Below are positions 41,373-54,410 of a stretch of 64,000 nt of DNA, in pieces (positions within the stretch are counted from its first letter, which is position 1; each line of letters starts with the position of its first letter). Source of the DNA: Melieria omissa (lineage: Eukaryota; Arthropoda; Insecta; Diptera; Ulidiidae); contig OZ020267.1 in NCBI GenBank assembly GCA_963971225.1, positions 97,019,648-97,083,647 on the forward strand, written 5' to 3'. A model generated the notes under the pieces. That model was not told the origin of the DNA and did not search any database. It saw only the letters and a list, made by a program, of their open reading frames with translations. The translations under genes and the position numbers were made by a program.

Positions 41373-43447
41373 CTGCAAAAACAAAACACAATACCAATCG
41401 ATTACGTTTGGGCCAAAGCATGGGAGTATCTATGTACATATGTATTTATATATGTGTATATATGCATGTGTGTATATAATAAGTAAACATTAAACACTCT
41501 TGACTGAAGCGTATGGCATCAACAAACATTGCTGGCACCGCATGAAAAGTTGTAGAAAAGCAGCGCAACTGGGATCTCGAAAAAATTTGAGGCATTTCCT
41601 CATTGCGGCAGCAAATGTCTGCGGGCACAGACAACGTGGCGTGGGCCGGCTGTCAGGCGATTCCTCATCATTGCATTCGCTGACTACAACAAGCCTCAGG
41701 CTACAACAACAACAGCAACCGAGATAATGCAACCAGCGAAAAACTCCACTCGCGGTCGGCGAAAAATTATCAACAATTAGAGTCAATGCAACAAAGTGCG
41801 GCAATTGTGCAACGCACGCGATATTGCAACAAATTTACTAATAAAGACAATAATGGCGTTTTATACTGTTGTTATAGTTGTTGTTGTAGTTCTGATTGTT
41901 GTTGCAGCCTGCGGCCTGTAGTCTGCAGTATGAACGTGCAACAATGGCTGCATTCGATGTTGCTGCAATATGGCAGCAGCCCGAAGACAAAGGCATACAC
42001 TACATGGGGCAGGATCAACAACAGAAACAACAACATAGTCAGCTGTTCATTGGAATGTAATAATTTTACAAAATTGCATTGCCACAATGGATGAGGAGAG
42101 GAGAACAGCGAAAAGCAATAAGAATGCAGCAAAAATGGCGCGTGCAACATAATGTTGCCGCCGCTGCTGATGATGCCGCCGATAGCTGCATAATCAAAGA
42201 TGCCGTTGCACGTTGCACATTGCACGTTTGCTTGCTCGCGTGTCAGTTTGTTTTATGGTCGTTGCAGAGGCGACGATAAAGCAGACAATTCGCGTCTCTC
42301 TGAGGCTATGAGAAAAATACAAAATGGTCGAGAGGCGTGGCGAGCAGTCGGAGGCGTCGCGACGGGTGTATTGAATGTGGCACAAAGTGGCAATGACAAT
42401 GGCGAGTTGCTGTTGTTGTAATTTGTAGAAGTAAAAACTGTGATAAATGAACGCAAAAGAGATTGTGGCAGACACAAAGAACAGAAGTGGAAACGAAATT
42501 GCGTGAGAAACATTGCCAAAACTTCAATGCATTTAAGGTTAGCTTAAGTAAGTTATGTTTTTAATCCTTTATCTCTAGTTAAGGACAAATGTTTGTACAG
42601 TTCTAGAAACTGTTTTTTATAAAAATGTTGATATTTGAATAGATTTTGGTACTTAAAAATGAGGCAAGTCGCTCGAGATCATAAGCGGCATCGATCTGGG
42701 TTGAGGCATTGAAGGATTAATCGTCCTAGGTGATCCCATCATTTTCTCACTTTTACTGGCCGCGTGTCTACTAGCTTTCAACTCTAACTATTCCGTTTTA
42801 CTTTATGCTGATTGCATGTTTGCGTTTTAATTTTTCCTTTCTGCAATTGTTTCATTCTCTTTCTCTGTGGCTGTTAATTTGGCTGCTTAAACACAGTCCG
42901 CTTAATTTTTATATGTTTGTCAACATTTTTTAATGTGTAGTACGTGCGCGTGTTTTGCATATTTAATTTGCTCTTCCGCTGTGCAGTTGGACCGCCCGAC
43001 TGGCTGTCTGACCACATAGCTGCAGTCGTTGGCTGCTCTATGAAAATTACGCTACCTTTCCGCATTGAAGTTGGTTGCATTGTCGACTGTTCCGCGGAGA
43101 CTCTATGAATCACTGCAAATTCTGCGGAAACGCGTTAATTTTTCAACACTTCAGACGGAAGTGGTTGTAGAAAACATTTAAAATTTTATTATTAGAACAA
43201 CGCGAGCGCAACTAGAAAAAAAGAGACTTGCTGGAGTTTTCTTTGGAAACATTTGGTACAATTTTGTGCAATAGTTCTTATTCCTAATGAATTTTACTGA
43301 TTTTTCTTAAAAATAAAAAGTGTTTCAAATGAAATAAATAGTTCAGAAATTTCCTTAAAAAATAAAATTTTTTATTAGAACTAAAAAAACGTGTACAACT
43401 TGTATCAAAATTTGGTTTTTTATCTATACAAATATTAGAATTTTATA
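41373..43447 (-). other. sickie intron, proximal part
   Basis: A TA/TG microsatellite lies at 41440-41480, and CAA/GTT trinucleotide tracts at 41700-41900. No supported exon is seen. Open frames here are low-complexity Gln/Cys-rich readings of repeats. Confidence 0.45.
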
Positions 43448-44190
43448 TCAGGTGTACAACTTTGCTTCCGCCGTTTTCCGATAGGTGGCTGTACCGGCTG
43501 AGGCTGGTTGAAATACATAGATGGTAATGCCTTTAAAGTGAGTGTGGACAGTGCCTAACGAATTGTCATCGCCGTTTCAGTGACAGTTGTTCTTGTTTTC
43601 GTATTATTCACGCACGAAAATGTCCGTTTATGTGCCCAATTCTCGCCATTTGCGGGAAGTTTTACTTTTCTGTTACAATTCGAAAAAAAATGCAGCTGAA
43701 GCGCATCGAATGCTCTCAGAAACTTACGGTGATGCTGCTCTGAGTGAAAGAACGTGTCGGGAGTGGTTTCAACGTTTTAAAAATATCAAGAGCGACATGA
43801 CAAAGTCATCCTCCAACACGACAATGCTCGGCCTCACGTCGCAAAAGTGGTCAAAAAGTACCTGGAAACGCTGAAATGGGAAGTCTTGCCCCACCCGCCG
43901 TATTCCCCAGATGTCGCCCCTTCTGACTTCCACCTATTCCGTTCGATGGCACACGGCCTGGCAGATCAACATTTTCAATCCTTCGAAGAATTGGAAAAAT
44001 GGATTGCTTCATGGATAGCGTCAAAAGAGGACTCCTTTTTTCGAGCCGGGATCCGAAAATTGCCGGAAAGATGGGAGAAAGTTGTCGCTAGCGACGGACA
44101 ATACTTTGAATAATACATCTGTAAGCACTTTTTCGCAATAAAGCTTTTAATTTTGGGAAAAAAACGGCGGAAGCAAAGTTGTACACCTGA
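43448..44190 (+). mobile_element. Mariner element, internally deleted copy 2
   Basis: This 743-bp element has TCAGGTGTACAACTTTGC inverted ends and TA at 43446-43447 and 44191-44192. The plus strand encodes a mariner N-terminus (MSVYVPNSRHLREVLLFC, helix-turn-helix, ending WFQRFKN). A junction then moves it out of frame into KVILQHDNARPHVAKV and the C-terminal core ending SDGQYFE. This copy keeps the HDN aspartate that copy 1 lacks, with DD34D spacing to the last Asp, but the first Asp is deleted. Confidence 0.9.
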
Positions 44191-44192
44191 TA

Positions 44193-45893
44193 ATTTAGTG
44201 AAAATTTAAATATGACATCGAATAAGTTTTTAAAAAATCGTATGATTGAAACACTTTAACAAAATTGTATATTAAGGCAAGATTTTTACAGACCATTAGC
44301 TCTGACTCTCCTAATATGGGTTTTTGTTTAACTATGTTTTTTCCGCAGGATGGGAAATCTTCGCAGAATCTTGGTGACAACAGACCACTTAGTGGGTCCC
44401 AATCGAACCCCAGTTCGTGTTTAGCTCTTCGAAGATTGGATGTAGTTATTGACATTTCGACTATAACCTTAGTCATGCATTATTTCTGAATAGATTTCTA
44501 GGTACATCCTGTGACTAATGGCCCACAGACTATCCTCTTCTTCGAATGGTTGTTCCTTCTAAAAGTTAACTCCTACTCACTAATAAAAGATGGGACCTAG
44601 ACTTATATTTCAGTTGAGCCAATTTTTCAGGTAAGCGACTTCCAGTTAAGCGGTTTCGACTGTTATTGCAGATTCTGTTTAGAGGTCAGTGTGACATCAG
44701 TTTTTGTAGAACCACGTTTCAGTCTGGATTACAAAAAATAACTTTTGTCTTTAAAATTGTGACAAAGTTTTAAAGTTTACGTTATCCAAAAGAAATTAAA
44801 TTCGTAGCAATCATCAGCTCAACTAAACAGCTAACTGTGATCATCCCACTCCCAGCAAGCGCCATCCAAACCGGGATTCGACAACCACTCGACACTCGCC
44901 CATAACCGTTGGTCGCTGCTTAAGTACAACTTTGGTTATCCAATAAAGGTGCACACACACCGTATATGGTATATATAATTTTTCTTTCAAGTTTGTGTGC
45001 ATGTGTGTGTGTAAAATTTAAAAATTCCCACTTAGGGATTCCACTGGCGCTTTATAGTTGTTTCCCTACGATTTTCTCCACACAATAATTTCCATGTATT
45101 CTTTTGCTGCATAACGATTTTTTTCATATTGTTCCATTGTTTTCATTGTATTTGTTGTTATTTGTATTGTTGTTTTCGGTGTTTTTGTATTATTCTTATA
45201 ATTTTGGTATGTTTTTTTTTTTTTGGTAGAGTGTATGGCACGTTTGAGGATGCGGTACGCAAACGTGAGGTTCGTTGCTGGATATGACGTGCTCGCCAGG
45301 CTGACAGCAGGTGCTGCATTCGTAATTAGAGGCTGCGACGCGTTCCTGGCTGGCGCTGTTTACTAGCTGGCAGACAGTCGTGCGAGTTAAAACCGGCAAG
45401 AACGTATACATGTGTGCGTGTTTGTGTAAATAAAGTAGAAAACTATAGATAGTGCGGCCGAGTCGAGACGTCACTTGCGTTCCTGGCGCTGGCATTGGCA
45501 CTGGCAAGCGACAGCAGTGACGACGATCACTGCGACAAGGCGTTAGCTGGGATTAACGCTTTGTTGTTTTTGAAAATGTTGTGTGCGTCCACACTGAAAG
45601 TTTTAAAAATTTAAATGAAATAATTTGACTATAAAACCAGACGGTTTCAAAACTGTGAAGCTCTGCAACCATAACTTCCTTACAAATGAAGATTCATTTA
45701 TTTATTTATTTATGAACAGAAGGAGCACAGTGAGAGTTTTAGCTCTCTTAACACTAGACAGATTTTTAGATATTTGGATTTTCTTTAGTATTTCTATCAA
45801 CTTTTGCTTTGATGACTTTTATTTTTTTTATCGAGTTCCATTAACATAGAAATATAAAAAAATAAAATAAAATAAAATATTTGTTTGGTTTAA
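44193..45893. other. sickie intron segment
   Basis: A minus-strand cysteine-rich frame at 45507-45196 includes ECSTCCQPGEHV and runs into a long A tract. I could not tie it to a gene. Otherwise nothing is recognised. Confidence 0.35.
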
Positions 45894-46005
45894 CTCTCTC
45901 AGGACGAAGTTTAGTGCGGTAAATGGCAAACCAAAATACAAAAAAAATCTTGGTGAAACTTTCCCATGCTATGAACACTTGCTGGGACGTATTATCCCGA
46001 AAGGG
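45894..46005. mobile_element. TTAA-flanked MITE, 112 bp
   Basis: TTAA lies at 45890-45893 and 46006-46009. The ends CTCTCTCAGGACG and (complement) CCCTTTCGGGATA are imperfect inverted repeats of the CCCTTT type shared with other TTAA elements here. An older copy than those at 32230 or 53041. Confidence 0.55.
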
Positions 46006-46370
46006 TTAAGTTACTTTAAGTTAAATTTTAATTTAAAAAGTCAGTTAATGTCGTCTGTAATGGGTTACAGTGGCGTCCCATATCCGCTCTTAGTCATACA
46101 CATCCACAAAGTAAGAAATAATTTTGGTACAAACTAAATTTTTCTTATTTCGAAAAATATGTTCTTTCACATGGCAATCCAACTTATACATAAGTACCTA
46201 TGCCAATATGGATCTCAGTAAGCAAATTAGAAACCGATTTCATCATGCATTCATGGCATTCACGGACCAGCCACGCGACAGCCTGAAGGACGAACACTGG
46301 TTAATCGATCTTTTTGCTGACTTCTTATACAATTTTTAAACGGCCACGTCACAAACTCTAAAAGTGTTGG

Positions 46371-46406
46371 TATATAAAGGACCCTAGCACCTCAGTGTAG
46401 GTCAGT
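46371..46406 (+). promoter_or_regulatory. Candidate TATA-initiator core promoter in the sickie intron
   Basis: TATATAAAGG at 46371-46380 is followed by GTCAGT at 46401-46406, about 33 bases from first T to the initiator A. That is the canonical fly arrangement. The next ATG (46411) opens a frame of only 13 codons, so any transcript would be non-coding or spliced. Confidence 0.35.
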
Positions 46407-49400
46407 AAAAATGTCCTACATGCCTCACATGAAGCCTTATACAAGTAACTAAAAAGCACAAACACGCTTCAAATTTTGTCAAATTACGGGCTGAGCATGG
46501 CAACTACTCAATTCCAAAGTCGACTTGCTGCCACTGTCGGCAGCAACAAAGTGCTACTGGCTGCACACTGCCACACCTTTGTCGTTCGTCGGCAGCCGCA
46601 TTCATATCAGCGCCGCCCATCGCCTCCGACATCGTGGACTCATTATAATTAAGATAACGCGGAGCAAGCCAACAAGTTGCGTTGTTGGCAGTAATCAATT
46701 TCAATTTATGCTGATGAGCTGCTTGTAGCGGCGTAAACGACTTCAAGTGGCGGCCAGCGCTTCCTTTAAGGATTTACATATTTACGCTGACGCGACGATA
46801 AGGCAGCGCGGCAAATGGCAAACGATGTGATGCGGTGCGTGGAAAATGCGCAGCGATTGCAGCTGATTGGTCAGCGAGCGATGGCGAGCAGAGTTGTTGG
46901 CCGATGAAGTAAAAAGCGTTTGATTTTGTGAAAAGTTGCTGGTATTTAAGGTATTTCCGCTGCCCGACCTTGTCGAAAATTATCAGCAATTGTTGACAGA
47001 AGTAATTTGAGAGAAAATTTCGCAGCTGACTGACTTAGTGGTATATAAACGCGGGTATATAAACTAGGGTATATAAACTCAGTGGTGTACATGAATTGTC
47101 CGTCGCTTTGCTGCATTTTCCATCAGAGTTAAGTTTCAAGGGCTCGCTCACGTTCCTGAAGAACGGTCAGAGTATGGTTTATTTGGTTATATGTTATGAC
47201 AACTGTACAAACGCTTTGTAGGCTTTCGAGTGTACAACAGCTTTTTGCTCAAAAGCTATTTTGGTATACTTTATATTTATTGCTGCCCTTACTGCACAAT
47301 GTTGGCAGCTCATACTGCCACATACAAATTGTGTGTAAGGCAACATTGCTCTGTATGACTGCCAATCAGAGACACCACTTACTGTACTAACGAGAGAATA
47401 ACAAACATTCTGCTACCGGTGAATACTCGCCCACTGGTGAGTGCCCCACGCAAGCGGGTGTCTGCCCACGACTGAATGGGTTCCACCCACTTGAGAGCAC
47501 TCAGGTGCTTCCCTAAATAGAATGGTTTCTTTTGCCGGTTTTCCATTCTAACTAAAGATTCAAGGCAATTTTTAGCCAACGAAAAAACCAATAGAGAGAT
47601 TCTTACTTTATGCAAATCAATTTAAAGTCAAGTCTGAAATGTTATATGTTGTAGTCAAATTTATTCCTGACTTCGGGAATGTCGAGTATACTGTTTTTTT
47701 TTTACCTGCAGTACTAATTTTTTTCAAAGTCCTGATTTCAATTAAAACCAAATATCTGGCAACACCTTAAGATCAACAAACTATGAGTCAAGATAATAAA
47801 TACCATAGATCTGTTCACAATCCTTTGCATTTGAGATTCAAAAATCTGTGCAATAACAAACATTTACCGTCAACTGTAAACATACTTTTTCTGTTTAGTT
47901 TGCAATACTTGTATCAAATCACGAAATTCATAGCAACTGGCTACGAAATTCAGAGCTTCGGAAGGAAGCCTTAAGATGCCTTTTACCATCCACTGAATCA
48001 GCTCCCATATTGCGCCAATACCACTTCTTTCTATAAGTTTTTTATAGAATACCAAAAATTAGATGGAGTGGTCTGTTCCACATAAAATTTGATATGCTAG
48101 TTAACTATGGTCAGCTGAGTTCAAATCTCCATTTTGTTTTTCTTAAACTTTTGTAGTTTGCCAATGCCTGAGACTTAAATTTGCAAATTTCGTCGTCGTC
48201 GTCGTCTGTGTTGCCTAGATTTTTCAGATTTTACATTTAATCAGTTACGTCAACATTGATAACATTGATCAAGGAAATTTTGGGTTTTAATAAACTTACG
48301 TTTCAAGAAAAATCTATATAAATTTTCAAGGATACAAAGTATTACAATTTTGAAGGGATTTTTTTCATATCCTTTTTTAAAAATAGATAAACAATTTATT
48401 TTATGTAAATTCTTGAGCCTTTCTTCTTCATTTGATATACATATCGCCATATTGTAACGAAGTAAAGTATTTTTTATATTTTATTTTGTATCCTCTTCAA
48501 AATTTCAAAGTCCTTTAAAATGACAAAGGATGTAAAAATGAAAAACGGAGTACGCAGTATTACTATGTTTGGTCTCTAGTTTCAAGCACATATTTTTCCC
48601 GGTGTGAAGAATGCTGTGTATGGTGTAATCTATAAGTTCTAAATGTTGCATATTTACAAGAGTGTAGCAAATGCATCCCTGTGTATTTTGTAAGTGTAGA
48701 GTATAAAATATACTTCACCAATTTGCAAATGCTACAATGCAAGACCATTTGCACAAGATTGTGAATAGCGCTATTATGTAATTGCATTATTGTTGCTATG
48801 AGTATAATTTGCTGCAATAGCTAAAAGTGTTTTAATTACTACGTTTTTACCGAAAATGGCTCGCAGTCAAACTTTACAACTGATATTCTCTGACATTGGC
48901 GAAACGTGCGCAAAATATTAAATTCGCTTTCTACTGCAAAACGTAGCCGTCAAATAAGAATTAAAACCGCCGCTATCACAGCCCAAAGCCGCAAACGTGG
49001 TAATTCCGATTATAGCAACAACAACATCATCGAAATTCAGCGCCCAGCTGCACCAAGAGAAGAGTTGCCAAAACCCATAAACTGCCGACACCCACACGTA
49101 GTCGACGCAAACGTTCAGTTCCCGCATGTGTGGGGGAGTTGGAAAGGAGCACAGAGCGATGCTGGGGATGCCGCAGAGTCGACCATGTTTTGTTGCTTTT
49201 TTGGTTGACAATTGGAGGTTAACTGAAAACCGGTGGCTGGCTGACTGGAAGCAGGGTCCCAGTGCATATTGGAGCAATTTGCTGTCGCAGCACGTAAGTC
49301 GCCGTACATAAAATTTGATTACAGCCAACGTGCATTCCTGCTGCACGCTTGCTGTCTTTGCGAATCGGCACCGCAGCAATGCTCAGCGACAGGGACGACA

Positions 49401-49680
49401 TGTGAGCGTGTCCTGTCTGGGTAGAAATGGCTCCTTGGAGAGTTTAATGGCAGAGACAGAATTGAGCGAAATTAAGTAGTGGAATTTCGTTGTGCTGATT
49501 CAGACTAACAAATGACTAGTGAAAGTTTTGTGAGATGGAGGAAAGGGAGATGGAAATTGCACTGGAAGTTAGTAAGTAGGAATGGAGAATAGTAAACTTC
49601 TAGGATTTTGTTGACATATCCAAGGATAGTGAACAGTTGGTACCAGAGAATATGATGTGATACTTTTCAAGGATAGCGTT
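46407..49680. other. sickie intron segment
   Basis: It contains a GC-richer block at 46500-46900 and a triple TATATAAA repeat at 47042-47077. Short GTC trinucleotide runs occur near 48190. No exon is supported. Confidence 0.4.
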
Positions 49681-49689
49681 ATGCTCGAA

Positions 49690-50250
49690 TTTAGAGATAT
49701 TCACTTGACACAACGAATCAATGTTTGCAATGAAATCGACCGTTTCATGAAACGAGCTCTCACTGGTAATGAAACAAGGGTCGTTTACAATAACATGGAA
49801 CGAAAGAGGTTATGGTGCTAGTGTGATGAAAGAGCACAAACCACATTGAAACCTGAATGGTATCAGTGAAAAGATCATGCTGTCAATTTGGTGGGACTAC
49901 TTCCCAGAATCCAAACGATAAATTCAGATGTTGACTGTCAACAACAAGGAAGCAATTAAAGAAAAACGATCAGTATTGTCAAATCCCAAAGGAATCGTGT
50001 TCCACTACGATTATGCAAGGCTTCATCTTTTGCGACTTGTCGACAATTTGTAGAGCCTCACCTAGAAACACCATATAACCATTTATTCCATACTAGCAAA
50101 ACCATTTGAATGGTAAACTTTCACTAATGATAACTGCCAGAAATGGGAACTCAAATTTTAAATTAGAAAAAGAAGATTTTGCTAATGTCAACAGTGTTCG
50201 GAGTATTTCCTAAGCAAGGACTCACTCATTCTCTCAGAGATTTGGACCGA
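49690..50250 (+). pseudogene. Degenerate mariner transposase relic
   Basis: Across several frames the plus strand reads mariner-like peptides: RFMKRALTGNETRVVYNN followed by ERKRLW near 49740-49815, QKKIM-like sequence and WWDY near 49870-49900, and LKEAIKEKRSVLSN-like sequence near 49950-49985. GIVFHYD near 49990-50010 corresponds to the second catalytic Asp region. Many stops and frameshifts show great age. Termini were not found. Confidence 0.6.
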
Positions 50251-53036
50251 AAAAAGCTTCCTCTATTTGGAATAAACCGAGAAGCTATTCGATAATCTAA
50301 CTTGTAAGTCAATGCACCACCCGCTTAGCATTGAACATCACCGCTTAATTAAAATCTAACAAATTAACAAAGTTACCGCAAGACAAACACATCCCTTTTT
50401 AGCTCAAAAACACATCGCTTTTTAGCACAAAAAGTCTAGAATTTTCCAACCAATTGCAATCATCACTTCGCTGCTTAAACGTTTAATTATTTTAACATGT
50501 CACATGCAAATTTTGTTAACTGCTCGGCGTCATAATTTCACGCCGTGCAACATTTGCTGACAACCATTTTTTATGGCTTGTACGCTTTGTACGCTTTGTG
50601 GCTGTCGTCGTCGTCTGCGTGATGCATATCGCCGGCATAATGTGCACAAAATGTTTTTACGTGATTTCGGTTAATTTAATTTTTATTTAATTAGAAAAGT
50701 TTTATCGCTTTCACAGCGTTTCTGCTGGCATTCTTGCGGCGTGAAAGGCAGCGCCGAATTGCCAACGTTGCTGGTTGGTTGAATGGTTGGCTGGTTGGTT
50801 GGTTGTTTGTTTGGCCTGTTGTCGGCTTGTCTGATTGGCGGTTAGGCAATTAAAATAGTTTTTGGCTGTATTGGTTGTTTGTTGTTTTTGGTTTTGATTT
50901 TGATTTCACTGTGAAGTGGCCAATGGAATAGTTTCTCGCAGGATTTTCGTGAAAGTTTGCCACTTGAAAGTGTGTTGGAAATATTTGAAATTTGGCCAAT
51001 TAACAGAAAATTGCTAAACGTTGCACTTTTCAGTGTAGTATGGGTTGATAGCAGTGGATTTTGATTGTAGTATGGGTGAGTGGGGAAAGATCAACGAAAT
51101 GGGTGTATGGTGTAAATGGGTGTAAGAAATTTCAAGCCATTTGAGTGTTTTTCTTGTATTGAAGTTTTGAAGAGTGGGTGGGCTTTGACTCCCAAAAAAT
51201 ACAGTGAATTTATTAAGGGATGCTTGAACTATTGTTGATTCAAGCATTTAGGCTTTTGTGGTACAAAACTTTAGTAGAAACTATCCGTAGTTGAACAGAT
51301 TTAGAGTTAGAGTTGAGAAAGGAGTAATGCGTTAGTTTAGGAGGAACACAACTAGTTCCGAGACAAGGGTCTAAATTACGTTTATTTGTTAGGTGACAGA
51401 AGTATCAGAAGTTAATATTTGTTAGGGGACAGGACACTTCAAGATGTGACGATACAATAACAAAGGATCTATTGCGCGCCAGATCTGGCTAACTCCTTAC
51501 TTAATTCTATCATTTGGGGAAATGAATAAATAAACTTTCGTCGTTCAAAAGAACTTTTTTCCCTTAAAAGGGACTAGCTGAAGATCATGATTGGTGTTCT
51601 TATAGGTTTCTATTGTTAACCATTATTAAAGAAACGGGGTTTTGATCAAACGCGTCCAATTCGTAGACTTCAATTAGAACACAAACTTTCCCTGAAATCG
51701 CTGCAATTTATTGGAAATTATTTTGGGGATAACAGTATTGAATTTACAGTACAGAATTTGTTGGTGCCTACTTAAATTGAACCCATAAATCAATTGTAGC
51801 GTTTGCTATAAGATGACAAATAGGTTAAGTTGATCTCAGGCAAGTTTGGGGTCAAAAGGTTTAAGCAAAATTAACCAAAAATTAAAAATGTTGTTAAAAC
51901 ATTCCCCTACTTTTTACATGTTGAAATATATGAAAATCTAAGAATGTTTGGATTGGCTAGGCATTCTAGTGTTAAAAATCGTTTTGTATTATCCCGAATA
52001 CTTTATTAAAGCACAATTTGTCGACAACATTGCGTACCGTAAGTGTTTATTGATTGCAATCCTACACGGTGTAATTAATTTACTCATTGACAGTTCATCA
52101 CACTGACTTGACATGCTGCCGACTTGCCACCGAAAACCCACCATGTTGGCACAAAACGACCGCAAAGCTCAATAAATCAAAAGGTAGCACAGCTTGTGGG
52201 CGCAACGCAGATGGCGGGGAAGGGCAGATTAGACAGATTACATGCGACGCGACAATAAACCGAGCGAGGTGTGGCTGGACAGAGCAACAATGGGACAATT
52301 TCAGCGATGGACATGCGTAGATAAGCATTACAAGCGCACTCGAACTGACCGTTGAGGCAGACCGACAGACAGACACGAGTTATCACGGCGAGCAAACAGA
52401 AAATAAAGAAATCATTGCGACAGCACGAATGACCTTAGCACACATAACATGGCAGCGGTGGCAGTGGCAGTGGCCACATAAAAAAATTAAATACCGAAAT
52501 TGTTGCTACTCTCATGCAATGCGAGAACTTAACGATGGTCATAAACGTGTTAGACGCGTTCTTTGTGTTGAGTTGAGGCGCAAACCTTTCGCTGTTGTTG
52601 TTGTTGTTGCTGGTGCAATGCAGCAACGTCAGTGCACGCACACACCGTCCGACGATTAGCTAATAAATACTTAAAAATGCATGCAGGCAATCATAAAAGT
52701 TGAGCGGTAATAAAAACCACAACAACAACAAATCATAATGCAGCGTTAACGCTCATAGGCGCAGCAGCGAACGAGTCGAAGCGCTGTTGTTGCAAGCGAT
52801 CCGCTGCTGCTGCTGGCCGGCGTAAGCGCATAAATTGAAATGCTTTTAATTTGAATTCATTTTATTGGCAATGCTTGTAAATTGTAAAATGTTTGTTGTT
52901 TAATTTTTATTGACGGCGTTGTAAAGTTAACGAAGCGGCGGCCTCAGCATTGAAAGGTTGACTTGATTTGCGCATTAAATTGTTGAATTGGTTTTCCCGC
53001 AACGGGTGCGATGCAGTTAAAACCCATTGGGAACTG
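50251..53036. other. sickie intron segment
   Basis: Simple GGTT and GTT runs at 50760-50900 and a GTT/CAA tract near 52590-52740. No gene or bounded element is recognised. Confidence 0.4.
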
Positions 53037-53040
53037 TTAA

Positions 53041-53614
53041 CCCTTTCGCTATGTTGTTACTACTTTTTGGAGGTCTGAACCTCTAGAATAAATTTTTCCA
53101 ATAATAAATATTTTTGTTATTTCTTTGAATAATTTGAAGTTTTAGGAATAATACGAAATTAATAACTAAACTGAATTTTAAAGTTTAAAGAAGAGAAGTA
53201 TGCACATTTTTTGAACGTTATATCTTTACATGGTAAAGAAAGAAGAAACAGAAAAAATAAGAGAACTTTTTAATTTGACTTTTAACTTCAACTAAGGTAC
53301 ATTTTGAAATATTGTTAGCTGAAATAAATTAAGAAATATCTCAATTATAGTTATGAATAAAATATGTGGTATCAGAACGGGCCTCACAATAGGCCTCTGA
53401 CTGTGTCTTTTACAGCAGCAACCACAATAACCTAACCTAACTTATGCTTATTAAATTGGTTACTGTCATATGACAACACTCTAAAAAACAGGGTTTGTTA
53501 ACCAAAATTAAGAAAAAAAATTATGGGATGTTCTTGATATACATAACTACATAGAAGATTAAATTAATAAATTTATTATTTTAACTTTCCTCGAAAAAAC
53601 CTGTAGCGAAAGGG
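53041..53614. mobile_element. TTAA-flanked piggyBac-type MITE, 574 bp
   Basis: TTAA lies at 53037-53040 and 53615-53618, with perfect 11-bp ends CCCTTTCGCTA and TAGCGAAAGGG. The interior is AT-rich and non-coding and contains a SINE 3' fragment, which must have inserted into it. Confidence 0.85.
53363..53441 (+). mobile_element. 5'-truncated SINE fragment
   Basis: About 79 bp matching the 3' end of the SINE at 8108-8505 (tggtatca, caggcctc-like, gtgtctttta, then ACCTAACCTAAC), in plus orientation. It lacks the tRNA head, as expected from truncated reverse transcription. Confidence 0.7.
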
Positions 53615-53729
53615 TTAAGGTGGCAGAAGACGGCAGCGAGTCAAATAACTAATAGACTTAAATAAATTTATCGACTGGATTAGTTTAGTCAGGGTCAGTT
53701 GTCTGTGCTGCAAAATCTTGCTGCATTAA

Positions 53730-53812
53730 CCCTTTCAGTCACAATGTCCAATATATTGGACTACAGCCCATACAATTCATACAGAACGGGTTTATTTTCA
53801 TGTCGGAAAGGG
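53730..53812. mobile_element. TTAA-flanked micro-MITE, 83 bp
   Basis: TTAA lies at 53726-53729 and 53813-53816. Ends CCCTTTCAG and (complement) CCCTTTCCG. A 14-bp palindrome TCCAATATATTGGA lies just inside the left end (53747-53760). It is very short for a DNA transposon derivative. Confidence 0.7.
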
Positions 53813-53816
53813 TTAA

Positions 53817-54410
53817 TAAATAACTCATGAAATCTAGTAAAATGCAGAATCATGCACTTAACACTCGAATGCCCAAAGGAAGTTAAAATTACACTCTAAG
53901 GTTTTTTATTATTTTATTAGATTGCTTTTTTAAAAAAAGGCTTTTTGTGACTTTTAAAATTTTTTAAAGCCAAACTACACTAAATTTTTAAAACATTTAG
54001 AGCTTTGTTGAAAAAGCTCCCCCTATTTTGCGATATAATTCCTTATGAGACTTGAAAGTTGGTTGGCTGGATTGATGCATTCTAGTATTAAGAATAATTT
54101 TAATATAATTTGATCGCCTTGGTTCCTCAGTCGTTAGTGCGTTGAACAATAATCTTGACTTTTAACACACCAAATAAAAAAAATTGTTCATTCAGCAGAA
54201 GTTATAACTCAGCAATAAGTGAGAAGGACCCTTAGTCAGAGTATGGTGAGTTCCAATATCCACTCAATCAACAACAAATAAACAAAGCTTTCATTAAGCG
54301 ACTGCTGCTGAGCTGCAGGTGGTGATATCTGCTCTGAAGATTTGTATCTCAAACCGGTTGCAGTGAATTTTAAGCTTAGGTCACCGCATTCCTTTAAGGG
54401 AAACAGGACA
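53817..54410. other. sickie intron segment
   Basis: AT-rich. A tRNA A-box-like string (ctcagtcgttagtgcg) near 54127-54142 is not followed by a B box. Nothing else is recognised. Confidence 0.3.
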
